Position numbers and translations under genes: made by a program. This document shows, in pieces, positions 16,423 to 25,124 of a stretch of 64,000 bases of DNA. Position 1 is the first letter of the stretch. Every line of letters starts with the position of its first letter. This DNA is from Chloroflexota bacterium. GTDB lineage: Bacteria > Chloroflexota > Dehalococcoidia > Lucifugimonadales > GCA-2722455. The stretch spans positions 1 through 64,000 of the forward strand of contig PBMB01000025.1 in assembly GCA_002722455.1 (NCBI GenBank). The letters are read 5' to 3'. The notes below the pieces were generated by a model. The model had not been told where the DNA came from, ran no database searches, and was given only the letters and a program-made list of their open reading frames with translations.

Positions 16423-17127
16423 TTATAGTTCTCCTTCCAAACTACGGAATAGTTTACGTAGGTTAGGGTGTAAAATTTTATGTTTAAGAATTGCTTTTTT
16501 TAGCCATTCTTCTTTTTTAATATCAATAAGATATGTAAAATAATCTTCAACTGTTTCGTAGCCTTGGTCTTTTGCTAATTCTACACATTCAATGTAGTCA
16601 TATGGAAATTTAATAACTTCTTTTGTTAAAGATAAAATCCCAAAAGCTTCTGGTGAATTAACAACGGCTAACGAAGTAATATAGGATCGGTCTTCAAAGC
16701 TAACAACTATATAATTACCATCAATTGTATTGTATGTCATTTTATCTGGGCGAATATTTGTTAATGCATACTCATTAAGTTTAGAAAGTAAGTATGTAAT
16801 AATATCACTAGCAGCTTGTTTTTCATGTTCTGGCACAGAATCATCAGCAACTTGTTCATCAAGTGCTTCACGCAAGTCTGAAATAAGGAATCGGTAGGGG
16901 TCAATTCGAGAAAACTCAACACGTTCCAGTGCTTTAAATGCTTTTCCACGAACTTCACTACTAAAATTAGAATCGAGATAAATGAAATTTAGTGTAGATT
17001 GAGCATGCTCAAGAGTTTCTGAGCTTGCTCGATTGTTGTATCCAAGATCACCAATTGTTTCAACAATTTGATTGATTTCATTTTTAGCGTCTTCGTTTGT
17101 CCAACCTGAACCTGTTAAGCTACCCAT
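16423..17127 (-). CDS. Hypothetical protein
   Basis: A 234-residue helical/acidic protein with no recognised family. SD AGAGAG lies before ATG. It is the first gene of a two-gene unit with the 16032 gene. A minus-strand TATAAT at about 17160-17165 lies 32 bases upstream. The preceding transcript ends at the 17191-17216 hairpin. Confidence 0.72.
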   Translation of the reverse strand: MGSLTGSGWTNEDAKNEINQIVETIGDLGYNNRASSETLEHAQSTLNFIYLDSNFSSEVRGKAFKALERVEFSRIDPYRFLISDLREALDEQVADDSVPEHEKQAASDIITYLLSKLNEYALTNIRPDKMTYNTIDGNYIVVSFEDRSYITSLAVVNSPEAFGILSLTKEVIKFPYDYIECVELAKDQGYETVEDYFTYLIDIKKEEWLKKAILKHKILHPNLRKLFRSLEGEL

Positions 17128-17190
17128 ATTTATGTCTCTCTTTAATTTTCAATAGAATAATTATACACGAAACAAAACAACAAATAAAGA

Positions 17191-17219
17191 AAAAACCTTC
17201 TTGATGAAGGCTTTTTTTT
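17191..17219 (-). terminator. Terminator of the 17227-17818 unit
   Basis: A CCTTC/GAAGG stem, extended by flanking A/T pairs, with a T-run on the minus strand just beyond the stop of the 17227 gene. Confidence 0.7.
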
Positions 17220-17226
17220 GTTTTAA

Positions 17227-17811
17227 TTATGAGTTTGCTTTGACTGTTTCTGAAAACCGTTTGACAACTTCAATGATTTCAGAGATTTCAATTTCAGACA
17301 AAGGTTCTTTACTTTCAAAATAATCACGATTAACAATAAACTGAACTTGTTGAAGTGGGAGATCATACTCTTTTTCTAAATCAGCGAATAATTCTTCTTT
17401 TTGAAGTTGAAGAGCAAGTTTGAAATTTTTTTCGTTTTCTCGGTATTCATTTTCAGCTTTTTCATATTGAACAAAAAGAAAAACAAAATCTTCAATATCA
17501 TTGTTTCCTTTATTGGTAATTTGTTCAATATGATTGGTAGAAATTGTTTCGTGTTCATAAGGAAGTCGGTTTTCCATACATTCTAATATTTTATAATGTA
17601 CCTGTAATGTGCCAATGTTCGATTCAGGATATTTTTCATAAAAAACTTGTGTAACTTCTGAAAAAAGTTTTTCAAGGTAGTTCATTTCACCTTTGACAAG
17701 TTTTGTAAAAACGACTTCTTCTGTTTTTTGATTTACGACTGAAAATAGAAACTTATGATAATCAGCGTAAACAGGTTTTTTTTCTTTGATTAAGTATTTA
17801 TTGATTTTCAT
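17227..17811 (-). CDS. Hypothetical protein, possible paralogue of the 17818 product
   Basis: A 194-residue charged protein of unknown family. It begins 6 bases after the 17818 gene, with SD AAGG inside the upstream gene's end. Both products have a C-terminal helix followed by a Y-x-(I/L)-P-L-x-x-x-x-F-I pattern (YDLPLQQVQFI here, YKIPLPIIEFI in the neighbour), which suggests two diverged copies of one family. Confidence 0.72.
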   Translation of the reverse strand: MKINKYLIKEKKPVYADYHKFLFSVVNQKTEEVVFTKLVKGEMNYLEKLFSEVTQVFYEKYPESNIGTLQVHYKILECMENRLPYEHETISTNHIEQITNKGNNDIEDFVFLFVQYEKAENEYRENEKNFKLALQLQKEELFADLEKEYDLPLQQVQFIVNRDYFESKEPLSEIEISEIIEVVKRFSETVKANS

Positions 17812-17817
17812 AATATT

Positions 17818-18453
17818 TTAAACCTTGTTAATTTTAGAATATTCTAATGCAGCAGATTGTAGTTCATTCATTTTCACTTCAAGAATAGGGTTTTTACACT
17901 TTTCTTTTTCAATAAACTCTATAATAGGTAAAGGAATTTTATAAACTTCTGAGACTTTTTTGATAAAGTCTTTATAAAATAAATCGATTGTTTTTGCGTA
18001 ATTTTCAATATCACGAAATAAAACATGTTCTCCGTCAATAAGGGCAATTACAATGGTAAGTTCATCTTTAAAAAGTTTACGCCAAACATTGCTGTCTTTT
18101 GTTTTTGAACGAAGATCTTCTGGCTTGAGAATTAGACGTTTTTTAAAGGAATGTTGTTGAGCTTCATCAAATGAATATGTAACTAACTCACTTGTTAAAC
18201 AGGAAGTTGTTTTTTCAACATAACAAGGTTTATTTTTTTCATCAATTAAAATAGGATGTTTTTCAGATAACTCAACTAATACCTTGAGTGCTTCATCGAG
18301 AGTATAGTCAAATTTAAATACTTTCGAACAAAGAACCTTATTATCAAAGATAAATGTTACTTGATATTTTTGATAAAGTTCCAAATCGTTTTCGGTTGGC
18401 TCTTTCGGAATAGGAAATTCTTCTTTTGTGTCAATTTTAAATTCTTCTTTCAT
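17818..18453 (-). CDS. Hypothetical protein
   Basis: A 211-residue soluble protein, family unknown. The first ~120 residues look beta-rich (YQVTFIFDNKVLCSKVFKF), followed by helices and the YKIPLPIIEFI segment shared with the downstream gene. SD AAAGG lies before ATG. The promoter is TTGATT-17-TATAAT on the minus strand (18486-18514), divergent from the 18643 gene. Confidence 0.72.
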   Translation of the reverse strand: MKEEFKIDTKEEFPIPKEPTENDLELYQKYQVTFIFDNKVLCSKVFKFDYTLDEALKVLVELSEKHPILIDEKNKPCYVEKTTSCLTSELVTYSFDEAQQHSFKKRLILKPEDLRSKTKDSNVWRKLFKDELTIVIALIDGEHVLFRDIENYAKTIDLFYKDFIKKVSEVYKIPLPIIEFIEKEKCKNPILEVKMNELQSAALEYSKINKV

Positions 18454-18485
18454 TTGTTAAAGCCTTTGCGTTTTAAGTTGCGTAT

Positions 18486-18587
18486 ATTATAACTGAAAAA
18501 CAACGGAGAATCAACAATAAAAAGCAATGATAAAAAGTTAAATAAATGTATAAAAAGATTGATTAAAAAATTAATGTATAGTAAAAT
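18486..18587. promoter_or_regulatory. Divergent promoter region
   Basis: The minus strand has TTGATT-17-TATAAT (18486-18514) for the 17818-17227 operon. The plus strand has TTGATT-17-TAAAAT (18559-18587) for the 18643-19403 operon. Confidence 0.65.
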
Positions 18588-18642
18588 GTGACACAGGTAT
18601 AAATTTTCGTATAACAATGTTATAAATTTAGAGGACAAATTG

Positions 18643-19410
18643 ATGACAAAATTAAAATTAGTATCTACTGGAGACATAGTTAACTATGAAGAAAAATTAG
18701 GTGTCGTTGTGTCTAATGGTCTACAAGGTAGAGTGGTTTGTTATTGTCCTCAAAAAGATAAATTAGAAAGTAATATAATTGATTTAACATCTCAAAAGCT
18801 TTATGTTAATTTTGATATTGATTATTCTTTTCTTCACGAAAAACTACAAAATTACATAAGAAAAACATTTACAAAATTACAAAAATTCCAATATGTATCT
18901 TTTGAAAATAAAAAAACAGGTAAAAGATTTTATGGAACAGTGATGCAAGAAGGTTCTATTGTTGAGGTTATTCTTGAAAATGGAATAAATAAAATAAAAG
19001 GTCCTGCATACATGTTTCAAAAAGAAGAAACGCCAATAATTGAAATTCCACCAAACTTAAGACACTGGGCTTTCTCTGACTACTATTATAACGAAGAAAG
19101 AGAAATGTTAGCAGTGACACTTAAAAAAGGTCGAAGTAAACAATTAATGCTAAGAATGAAACGAAACGATTGCTCTGTTTCTAGTATTAAGTGTCAATTG
19201 GAGGCAGATATGTTAATGGAAGAAGACGATTTTAAATTAGATATTTTGGAATCAACATTTAATACATACAAAAAAGAAGATTTATATAAAATACCCTGTA
19301 TAGAGGCAGAATATATTTTATGGTATCATAACGAAAGACATTTTAATATTAGTTGGTCACAATATGTCTATAATGTGATTCAAAAAAATAAAGAAGAAAA
19401 TAATGGCTAA
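18643..19410 (+). CDS. Hypothetical protein
   Basis: I chose the ATG at 18643 (SD GAGGA 8 bases upstream) rather than the adjacent TTG. 255 residues. The N-terminal ~110 residues read as beta-rich repeats (GDIVNYEEKLGVVV and later FENKKTGKRFYGTVMQEGSIVEVIL), reminiscent of small SH3/KOW-like barrels, but this is only a shape impression. The last 8 bases overlap the 19403 gene, giving coupled translation. Confidence 0.72.
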   Translation: MTKLKLVSTGDIVNYEEKLGVVVSNGLQGRVVCYCPQKDKLESNIIDLTSQKLYVNFDIDYSFLHEKLQNYIRKTFTKLQKFQYVSFENKKTGKRFYGTVMQEGSIVEVILENGINKIKGPAYMFQKEETPIIEIPPNLRHWAFSDYYYNEEREMLAVTLKKGRSKQLMLRMKRNDCSVSSIKCQLEADMLMEEDDFKLDILESTFNTYKKEDLYKIPCIEAEYILWYHNERHFNISWSQYVYNVIQKNKEENNG

Positions 19411-19771
19411 TTTTACAGAAATGAATATAGAACAAAAAAGAGAATATGCAAAAAGTGTTCTTCATTTTTTAAACGAACTTGAAGCAAATGCGAAGATAGC
19501 GCAAGGTCTATTTACTGTATCAGGAAAGAATATTGATAAATTATTTTATAATTTTTTTAAAGATTTAAAATTAAGAAGTAATTTCTTTAATTGGGTAATG
19601 CCACAAAAATATAGTGAAGAAGAAATCTTCGAGTTTATTGAGGTTTTTGATAAATATAAAGAAGATATAAGAAATGCTTATAATGGAAGAGTTAGAATGG
19701 CAAAACCTGCGGATGAAGTTGACCATGCACAGCATTTATTTGTTGCATTCAATCAAACATTTAAGCGATAA
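19403..19771 (+). CDS. Hypothetical helical protein
   Basis: A 122-residue, likely all-helical protein of unknown family; second gene of the 18643 operon by an 8-base overlap. A hydrophobic/aromatic core segment (YNFFKDLKLRSNFFNWVM) sits mid-protein. No terminator immediately follows, so transcription may run on into the small frames at 19837 and 19980. Confidence 0.7.
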   Translation: MANFTEMNIEQKREYAKSVLHFLNELEANAKIAQGLFTVSGKNIDKLFYNFFKDLKLRSNFFNWVMPQKYSEEEIFEFIEVFDKYKEDIRNAYNGRVRMAKPADEVDHAQHLFVAFNQTFKR

Positions 19772-19836
19772 TAACGTTATAAAACAATAAAGGGCTAACT
19801 TTTGTTAGTTCTTTCTTAATTAAATAAGGTATAACA

Positions 19837-19947
19837 ATGTTCTGTTACATGTCAGGTTTTATTTCAAAAATATCAATTTTTCACTTAAAAGAAATCAAAA
19901 GATTTGTGGAAGAATTCGCTACTGACAAAAATGAAGACAATATTTAA
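19837..19947 (+). CDS. Small ORF, 36 codons
   Basis: ATG with SD AAGG 7 bases upstream, 36 codons ending in TAA. The product starts MFCYMSGFISKISIFHLKEI and ends in an acidic tail. It lies 65 bases behind the 19403 gene, just after a short GGGCTAAC/GTTAGTTC hairpin-like sequence. It is plausible as a small gene but there is no independent support. Confidence 0.35.
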   Translation: MFCYMSGFISKISIFHLKEIKRFVEEFATDKNEDNI

Positions 19948-19979
19948 AATATAATTTGTTATAAGAAAAAGGAGTCTGT

Positions 19980-20009
19980 ATGCAAAGAGAAGATGACTGG
20001 CTAATATAA
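19980..20009 (+). CDS. Nine-codon mini-ORF with strong SD (MQREDDWLI)
   Basis: A canonical SD AAGGAG lies 6 bases before an ATG, nine codons and TAA, immediately ahead of a strong terminator at 20015-20045. It could be a tiny peptide gene, a translated 3' tail, or a relic of a longer gene. Confidence 0.3.
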   Translation: MQREDDWLI

Positions 20010-20012
20010 CAA

Positions 20013-20046
20013 AAAAAACCGTAAAGACGTTCTTTGCGGTTTTTTC
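20013..20046. terminator. Bidirectional terminator
   Basis: AAAACCGTAAAG/CTTTGCGGTTTT pairs with loop ACGTT (one G.T mismatch-type pair) and has T-runs on both strands, between the 18643 operon and the convergent membrane protein gene. Confidence 0.85.
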
Positions 20047-20056
20047 TTTTTTAATT

Positions 20057-21343
<1,287 letters not shown>

Positions 21344-21367
21344 AAATAATTAAAATTCCATAAAGTT

Positions 21368-21432
21368 AAAGCTCTACAAAGTAGAGCTTTAATTTCGATG
21401 TAAATAAAAATATATAAAGTCTACCTGACTTT
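21368..21432 (-). terminator. Two consecutive hairpins behind the 21446 gene
   Basis: Reading minus, ATAAAGTC/GACTTTAT (21411-21432) with a U-rich tail comes first. AAAGCTCTAC/GTAGAGCTTT (21368-21390) follows. The first is a terminator for the 21446 gene; the second may sit in the leader of the 20057 gene. Confidence 0.6.
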
Positions 21433-21445
21433 ATATTAATACTAT

Positions 21446-22126
21446 TTATTCTTTTTGTCCATAAGAACATTCATGAATTGCCCATTCAAAAATAGGGATT
21501 AAGGCAACTTCAATATTCGTTGAATCATAATCTTGATTAGTTACAACAGTTGAAAAGTAATGATCTCCTTCATGCCAATATAATTGTGCATGTGTACATG
21601 AAGGTGGATGATAAACTAAGTGGGCATTTTGACCATAACAATCAGGATCTTCGTCATAACCTGAGTTATCAAAAAATTCTTTAATATATTCGTTTTCTTT
21701 ATCTATTTCACCTTCTTCATTAAGGAATTTGACAAAAACAATTTCAGACAAGAACTGCTCCCAAAGTTTACCACGAGGAATCACGGTATAATCTTCTAAG
21801 CTTACAATCTTATAACCTGAATCTGAATCTTCTTCTGCGATTGCAACGTGAGCCATAGGAGGATAAGTTTTATTCGTATTATCATTTTTCAAATGATAAA
21901 CGTCACCGTCTTTGTTGTCATTCGGGACAATATAAAGTTCGGTATAGTCAAAAACTGAGAATGTTTTATCTTTATTTAAAATAGGACGGATTTTTGAGTC
22001 AACTTCAAAAGCATTGCCTTCTTTATCATAAACATAACCACGCATAAGTGGAGTATGAACTAATTTTGCGAGTGTGATTTTATCTTCTCTCTTTAAATCT
22101 TTTTGAAAGTCTGAGATTTTAAACAT
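21446..22126 (-). CDS. Hypothetical protein
   Basis: 226 residues, acidic, unknown family. The C-terminal third is rich in His/Cys/Trp (YHPPSCTHAQLYWHEGDHYF, then EWAIHECSYG), which could bind a metal, but no known motif fits. SD AAAGG lies before ATG. Monocistronic, with hairpins downstream. Confidence 0.7.
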   Translation of the reverse strand: MFKISDFQKDLKREDKITLAKLVHTPLMRGYVYDKEGNAFEVDSKIRPILNKDKTFSVFDYTELYIVPNDNKDGDVYHLKNDNTNKTYPPMAHVAIAEEDSDSGYKIVSLEDYTVIPRGKLWEQFLSEIVFVKFLNEEGEIDKENEYIKEFFDNSGYDEDPDCYGQNAHLVYHPPSCTHAQLYWHEGDHYFSTVVTNQDYDSTNIEVALIPIFEWAIHECSYGQKE

Positions 22127-22219
22127 AATTATGCCTTTAAATGTGTGTGAGTTGACTTATTTTAGCATATTAAAAGCTAAAAGTTAACTCTAAGTGTTTC
22201 CTGATCATAAAGAAATCAC

Positions 22220-22615
22220 TTAAAGTGTACGTTCTGTAATTTTATATTTGAAATCGGTGTATTCAACAAACTTTGATTCACAAATCTCTTTAATGGAATA
22301 ATTCTCATTAAGTTTGTTATAAATATCTTCACGACTATATTCGTTGATAACTTTTTCAATTTCTGAAACTGAATCAAATTCTTTTGCCAGTTTACCAAGA
22401 AAAATTTTTTCAAATTTTTCGTTTTCAATTTCAAAAAGCATTTCTGACAAGTGGTATTCTAGATATTGAGACTCATAGACAGATCTCGAAACAATTTCTT
22501 TCAAGATATCGTCACGTTCTTTTGTTCCGACAGCAGTTTTAGCTTCGAATTCGTCAGAGCAATCACCATGTCGATTCATTTGTGAGTGTGTAATAGCAAA
22601 AGTAAAAATCTTCAT
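22220..22615 (-). CDS. Hypothetical protein
   Basis: A 131-residue helical, Glu/Lys-rich protein of unknown family. Near the N-terminus it has a His/Met/Cys cluster (ITHSQMNRHGDCSDEFEAKT). The promoter is TTGTTG-17-TATAAT (22647-22675, minus strand). The SD is a modest GGA. Confidence 0.68.
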   Translation of the reverse strand: MKIFTFAITHSQMNRHGDCSDEFEAKTAVGTKERDDILKEIVSRSVYESQYLEYHLSEMLFEIENEKFEKIFLGKLAKEFDSVSEIEKVINEYSREDIYNKLNENYSIKEICESKFVEYTDFKYKITERTL

Positions 22616-22646
22616 TTTTTTAATCCAATAAAATTAAACTAGTTAA

Positions 22647-22675
22647 ATTATACAAGAAAAATCATTGAACAACAA
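22647..22675 (-). promoter_or_regulatory. Promoter of the 22220 gene
   Basis: On the minus strand, TTGTTG, 17 bp, TATAAT. It lies back-to-back with the plus-strand promoter at 22689-22717. Confidence 0.75.
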
Positions 22676-22688
22676 GCTTTTTTCAACA

Positions 22689-22717
22689 TTGAACAAAATT
22701 TTAAATTGTAGTAAAAT
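22689..22717 (+). promoter_or_regulatory. Promoter placing the start site on the ATG (leaderless GNAT mRNA)
   Basis: TTGAAC, 17 bp, TAAAAT ending at 22717. The normal start-site distance of about 7 bases falls on the A of the ATG at 22724, and no SD is present. Confidence 0.55.
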
Positions 22718-22723
22718 AGATAA

Positions 22724-23164
22724 ATGAAAGAAAATAAATATAGAGTATTAGACAAGACAGAAATATCATTGTCACTATTAAAAACATTGTTTGAAAAAGT
22801 GGGAGAATCTTATCCTGACTTTGACTATTGGCTTGAACAAAAAGTATTATCCGATTTAAAATTAGGAAATAGAGACTTGATTATATCTTCAATAAAAGGA
22901 GAAATAGCAGGTTTTGTATTAACAAAAGATTCTGAAAAGAAAGTATGCACAATCTTTGTAAAGCCAGAATACAGAAACAAAGGAATTGCTGATAAATTAT
23001 TGAGAATATCGAAAGAAAAACTAGGGACTAATTATCCAAAACTAACAGTAGGAAAGAAAAACTACCCTATGTTCAAAAAGTTATTTGATAAGCATAATTT
23101 CAAAATAACGAAAGAGATAAAAGGATATTATAAGCCAGAAGAAACAGAAATATTTTTTAATTAA
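22724..23164 (+). CDS. GNAT-family N-acetyltransferase
   Basis: 146 residues with the GNAT core: a strand (ISSIKGEIAGFVLT), then motif A for acetyl-CoA, IFVKPEYRNKGIADKLL (R-N-K-G-I-A), near residues 85-100. A C-terminal YPMFKKLFDKHNFKI segment is typical of motif B and the family's Y/F-x-x-x-G/N-F ending. It transfers acetyl from acetyl-CoA to an amine, substrate unknown. There is no SD, and the predicted transcript starts at the ATG, so it may be translated from a leaderless mRNA. A strong terminator lies at 23165-23190. Confidence 0.85.
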   Translation: MKENKYRVLDKTEISLSLLKTLFEKVGESYPDFDYWLEQKVLSDLKLGNRDLIISSIKGEIAGFVLTKDSEKKVCTIFVKPEYRNKGIADKLLRISKEKLGTNYPKLTVGKKNYPMFKKLFDKHNFKITKEIKGYYKPEETEIFFN

Positions 23165-23197
23165 AAAAGCCTTCCGACTGGAAGGCTTTCTTTTTTC
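23165..23197. terminator. Bidirectional terminator
   Basis: AAAAGCCTTCC/GGAAGGCTTT with loop GACT and flanking A/T runs lies between the convergent GNAT and 23200 genes. Confidence 0.88.
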
Positions 23198-23199
23198 CT

Positions 23200-24198
23200 T
23201 TATAGATAAATCTCTTTAAATTCCACTTCAACCTTTGTCATGTTATCACTTAAAGTTGAAATCAAATCAACCAAAAAGGTAGGGTCAATATTTTCAGTCA
23301 TCCATTCAACAATTTTATCGAAATCAAAAGATTCAAAGTAATCGTCTTCAAGAGACTGTTCATTCATTGCGTCTGACATAACCTCAGATTCAAGTAAAAA
23401 ATCTCTATGAGTAGTCTCAGAACAAGCATTAGCACAAAACAAATCAAGAACATATTTATTGTATTCTTTCTCGTCAACAGTGTTGAATACGTCAACATTG
23501 TCAATCTCATAGCTAGAACCGTCAAAGCTTTCGTCTTTATTGATAGTGATAACAGTGTGTAAAGTAAGAGTTTTGTTTTCTTCTTTTACTACTGGGACTT
23601 CTTTGATTTTTTCTTCTCTCGTCGTTAGCTCATAATGACCTTTAATTTCAAACAAACCATGAATGTAGTTAAAAATGATTTCTCGCAATTCATATTTTTC
23701 ATTACAAGACATTTCTAAAAATTCTGCGAATTCTTCTTCGTCGATATCTTCGAGTTTTTCAAAATTAGAATGTTTGAAATATTCAATATTGTCTTTATCA
23801 AAGCCACTTTCTTTAAGGGTTTCAAAGAAATTGCCATAATGAATAGAAGTATTGACTTTATGTGCTAAATCTGAATTAATTGTGCTGAAGAAATCTGAGT
23901 AAACTTCTTCTTCTGAGTTTCCTGTGTATTCAATGAATTGAACGTCATCATCTTCGTGATGAATGTTTTCATTGATAACATAAATAGTTTGAGTTTTTGA
24001 GTCTTCTTTCCAGAATTGCTCTAAGTTGTGTTCATTTTGACCTGCAGCATTGCCACCGTGTAGAAGCTGAACCATTGCTTTTTTGACAACTTTGTTAGCA
24101 TTTTTATTTAATGGAGAACCATTAGAAGTCTCAATAACATTTTGGATACGGTTTTCAAATTCTGATTTTGTTACGTTAAGTACTAGTTGTGAAGTCAT
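23200..24198 (-). CDS. Hypothetical acidic protein with long structured leader
   Basis: A 332-residue, strongly acidic soluble protein of unknown family. It has a Cys/His patch (LFCANACSETTHRDF) near residue 255 and Glu/Asp-rich helices elsewhere. SD GAGGA lies 8 bases before ATG. Its promoter, TTGCAA-17-TATAAT, is about 220 bases upstream (24415-24443). That gives an unusually long 5' leader for this window, containing competing hairpins and a 30-codon frame, so post-transcriptional control is plausible. Confidence 0.72.
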   Translation of the reverse strand: MTSQLVLNVTKSEFENRIQNVIETSNGSPLNKNANKVVKKAMVQLLHGGNAAGQNEHNLEQFWKEDSKTQTIYVINENIHHEDDDVQFIEYTGNSEEEVYSDFFSTINSDLAHKVNTSIHYGNFFETLKESGFDKDNIEYFKHSNFEKLEDIDEEEFAEFLEMSCNEKYELREIIFNYIHGLFEIKGHYELTTREEKIKEVPVVKEENKTLTLHTVITINKDESFDGSSYEIDNVDVFNTVDEKEYNKYVLDLFCANACSETTHRDFLLESEVMSDAMNEQSLEDDYFESFDFDKIVEWMTENIDPTFLVDLISTLSDNMTKVEVEFKEIYL

Positions 24199-24407
24199 AA
24201 TATTTTCCTCAATTTACGACTAGATTTACTTATTTAGTGTTTATCTCGTTCCACAATCAATCTAGTCATATTTAAGTTAAATATTAAGTTTAAGATTGTT
24301 TGTTTTTGTTGCTTCGATTTCGCCATTACTTAAAAGTATGAGATAGGACAAGGCTCTTTAAACCTTGGCTTCCAAGCAATCAATGTCTAGCACTGTCACC
24401 CAAAAGT
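24199..24407 (-). promoter_or_regulatory. Long 5' leader with mutually exclusive hairpins
   Basis: The predicted leader is ~209 nt. CCAAG (24372-24376) can pair with CTTGG (24364-24368). The same block (24363-24367, CCTTG) can instead pair with CAAGG (24349-24353), so the two stems exclude each other. A 30-codon frame starting MAKSKQQKQ follows, without a clear SD. This fits an attenuator or riboswitch-like switch; no known class is recognised. Confidence 0.35.
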
Positions 24408-24414
24408 TAAAATG

Positions 24415-24443
24415 ATTATATCAAGGTTTAGATTTTTTTGCAA
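24415..24443 (-). promoter_or_regulatory. Promoter of the 23200 gene
   Basis: On the minus strand, TTGCAA, 17 bp, TATAAT. It defines the start of the long leader. Confidence 0.7.
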
Positions 24444-24446
24444 CAA

Positions 24447-24476
24447 AAAAGGCTTTATTTTTCAATAAAGCCTTAA
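24447..24476 (-). terminator. Terminator of the 24503 gene
   Basis: An 11-bp stem AAGGCTTTATT/AATAAAGCCTT with loop TTTC is followed by a T-run on the minus strand. Confidence 0.85.
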
Positions 24477-24502
24477 GTTATTGATTTTGTGTTTTTTTTT
24501 AA

Positions 24503-24793
24503 TTAAGCTGAAACGCTAGGAACAATATGACCTTTCTCAAGTTCAATAATATTGTCTGACATAACAGGATTATCTTTAATTTGGTTATATTCGTCCATTA
24601 AATTGTATTTTGTTTTATGTTCAAGACAAGTTCGGATTTTACGAGCAAAAGAATAAATAGTGCGTCCATCGACAAGTTCTCCTTTATAGCCATATCCATC
24701 TTTTCCAAGAAAGTAAAATTCATTTTTATGAACAAAAAAAGAAAGTTTTTCAGCATGTAATAAATGTTTAGGTTTTTCACGAAGTCTAATCAT
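24503..24793 (-). CDS. Hypothetical protein
   Basis: A 96-residue protein, family unknown, with alternating strand-like segments (KLSFFVHKNEFYFLGKDG). SD AGAG lies 8 bases before ATG. The promoter is TTGCTT-17-TATAAT on the minus strand (24821-24849), and a strong terminator follows. Monocistronic. Confidence 0.7.
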   Translation of the reverse strand: MIRLREKPKHLLHAEKLSFFVHKNEFYFLGKDGYGYKGELVDGRTIYSFARKIRTCLEHKTKYNLMDEYNQIKDNPVMSDNIIELEKGHIVPSVSA

Positions 24794-24820
24794 AATGAGT
24801 TCTCTTTGTTATGTGTGCAA

Positions 24821-24849
24821 ATTATATCAATAACAACAATGAAAAGCAA
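24821..24849 (-). promoter_or_regulatory. Promoter of the 24503 gene
   Basis: On the minus strand, TTGCTT, 17 bp, TATAAT; 27 bases to the start codon. Confidence 0.75.
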
Positions 24850-24867
24850 AGTTTTTTTAATTTATGA

Positions 24868-25095
24868 TGTAAATCAAAATCTAGGGATCTTGTATATTTA
24901 ATAAAAGAAGACAAAAAAAGAAAAGCACATAAAAAGAAAGCAAAAGATATTTTATCGTTTTTTGATATAAAAGAATATTTGGAAAAGAGAAATAAAGAAA
25001 GTCCAGTCTGTTTAATACCAGAAAGTGAAATAATCAAGATTAAAGGGTTAGAACAAGAGATTATTGAGTATTATGACTTAAATTATGGAAGATAA
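24868..25095 (+). pseudogene. Start-less open frame, possible decayed gene
   Basis: A 75-codon plus-strand frame with coding-like composition (Lys/Glu-rich, ending GLEQEIIEYYDLNYGR) ends at TAA just before a terminator. It has no ATG or GTG; the only TTG is at codon 38. A tandem ATGATG a few bases upstream is immediately followed by TAA. It may be the remnant of a gene that lost its 5' end, or use a rare start. Apart from this frame and the promoter of the 24503 gene, the stretch 24794-25123 shows nothing. Confidence 0.35.
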
Positions 25096-25096
25096 C

Positions 25097-25124
25097 AAAA
25101 AGCCCACAAGAAAGTGGGCTTTTT
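25097..25124. terminator. Bidirectional terminator
   Basis: AAAAAGCCCAC/GTGGGCTTTTT with loop AAGAAA. It is a clear stop for the 25124 gene and for any plus-strand transcript. Confidence 0.88.

Noticed and set aside
24822-25037. 71-codon minus frame in the 24794-25123 gap
   Set aside because: It is hydrophobic only because it is antisense to an A-rich coding-like plus frame, and overlaps the 24503 promoter.
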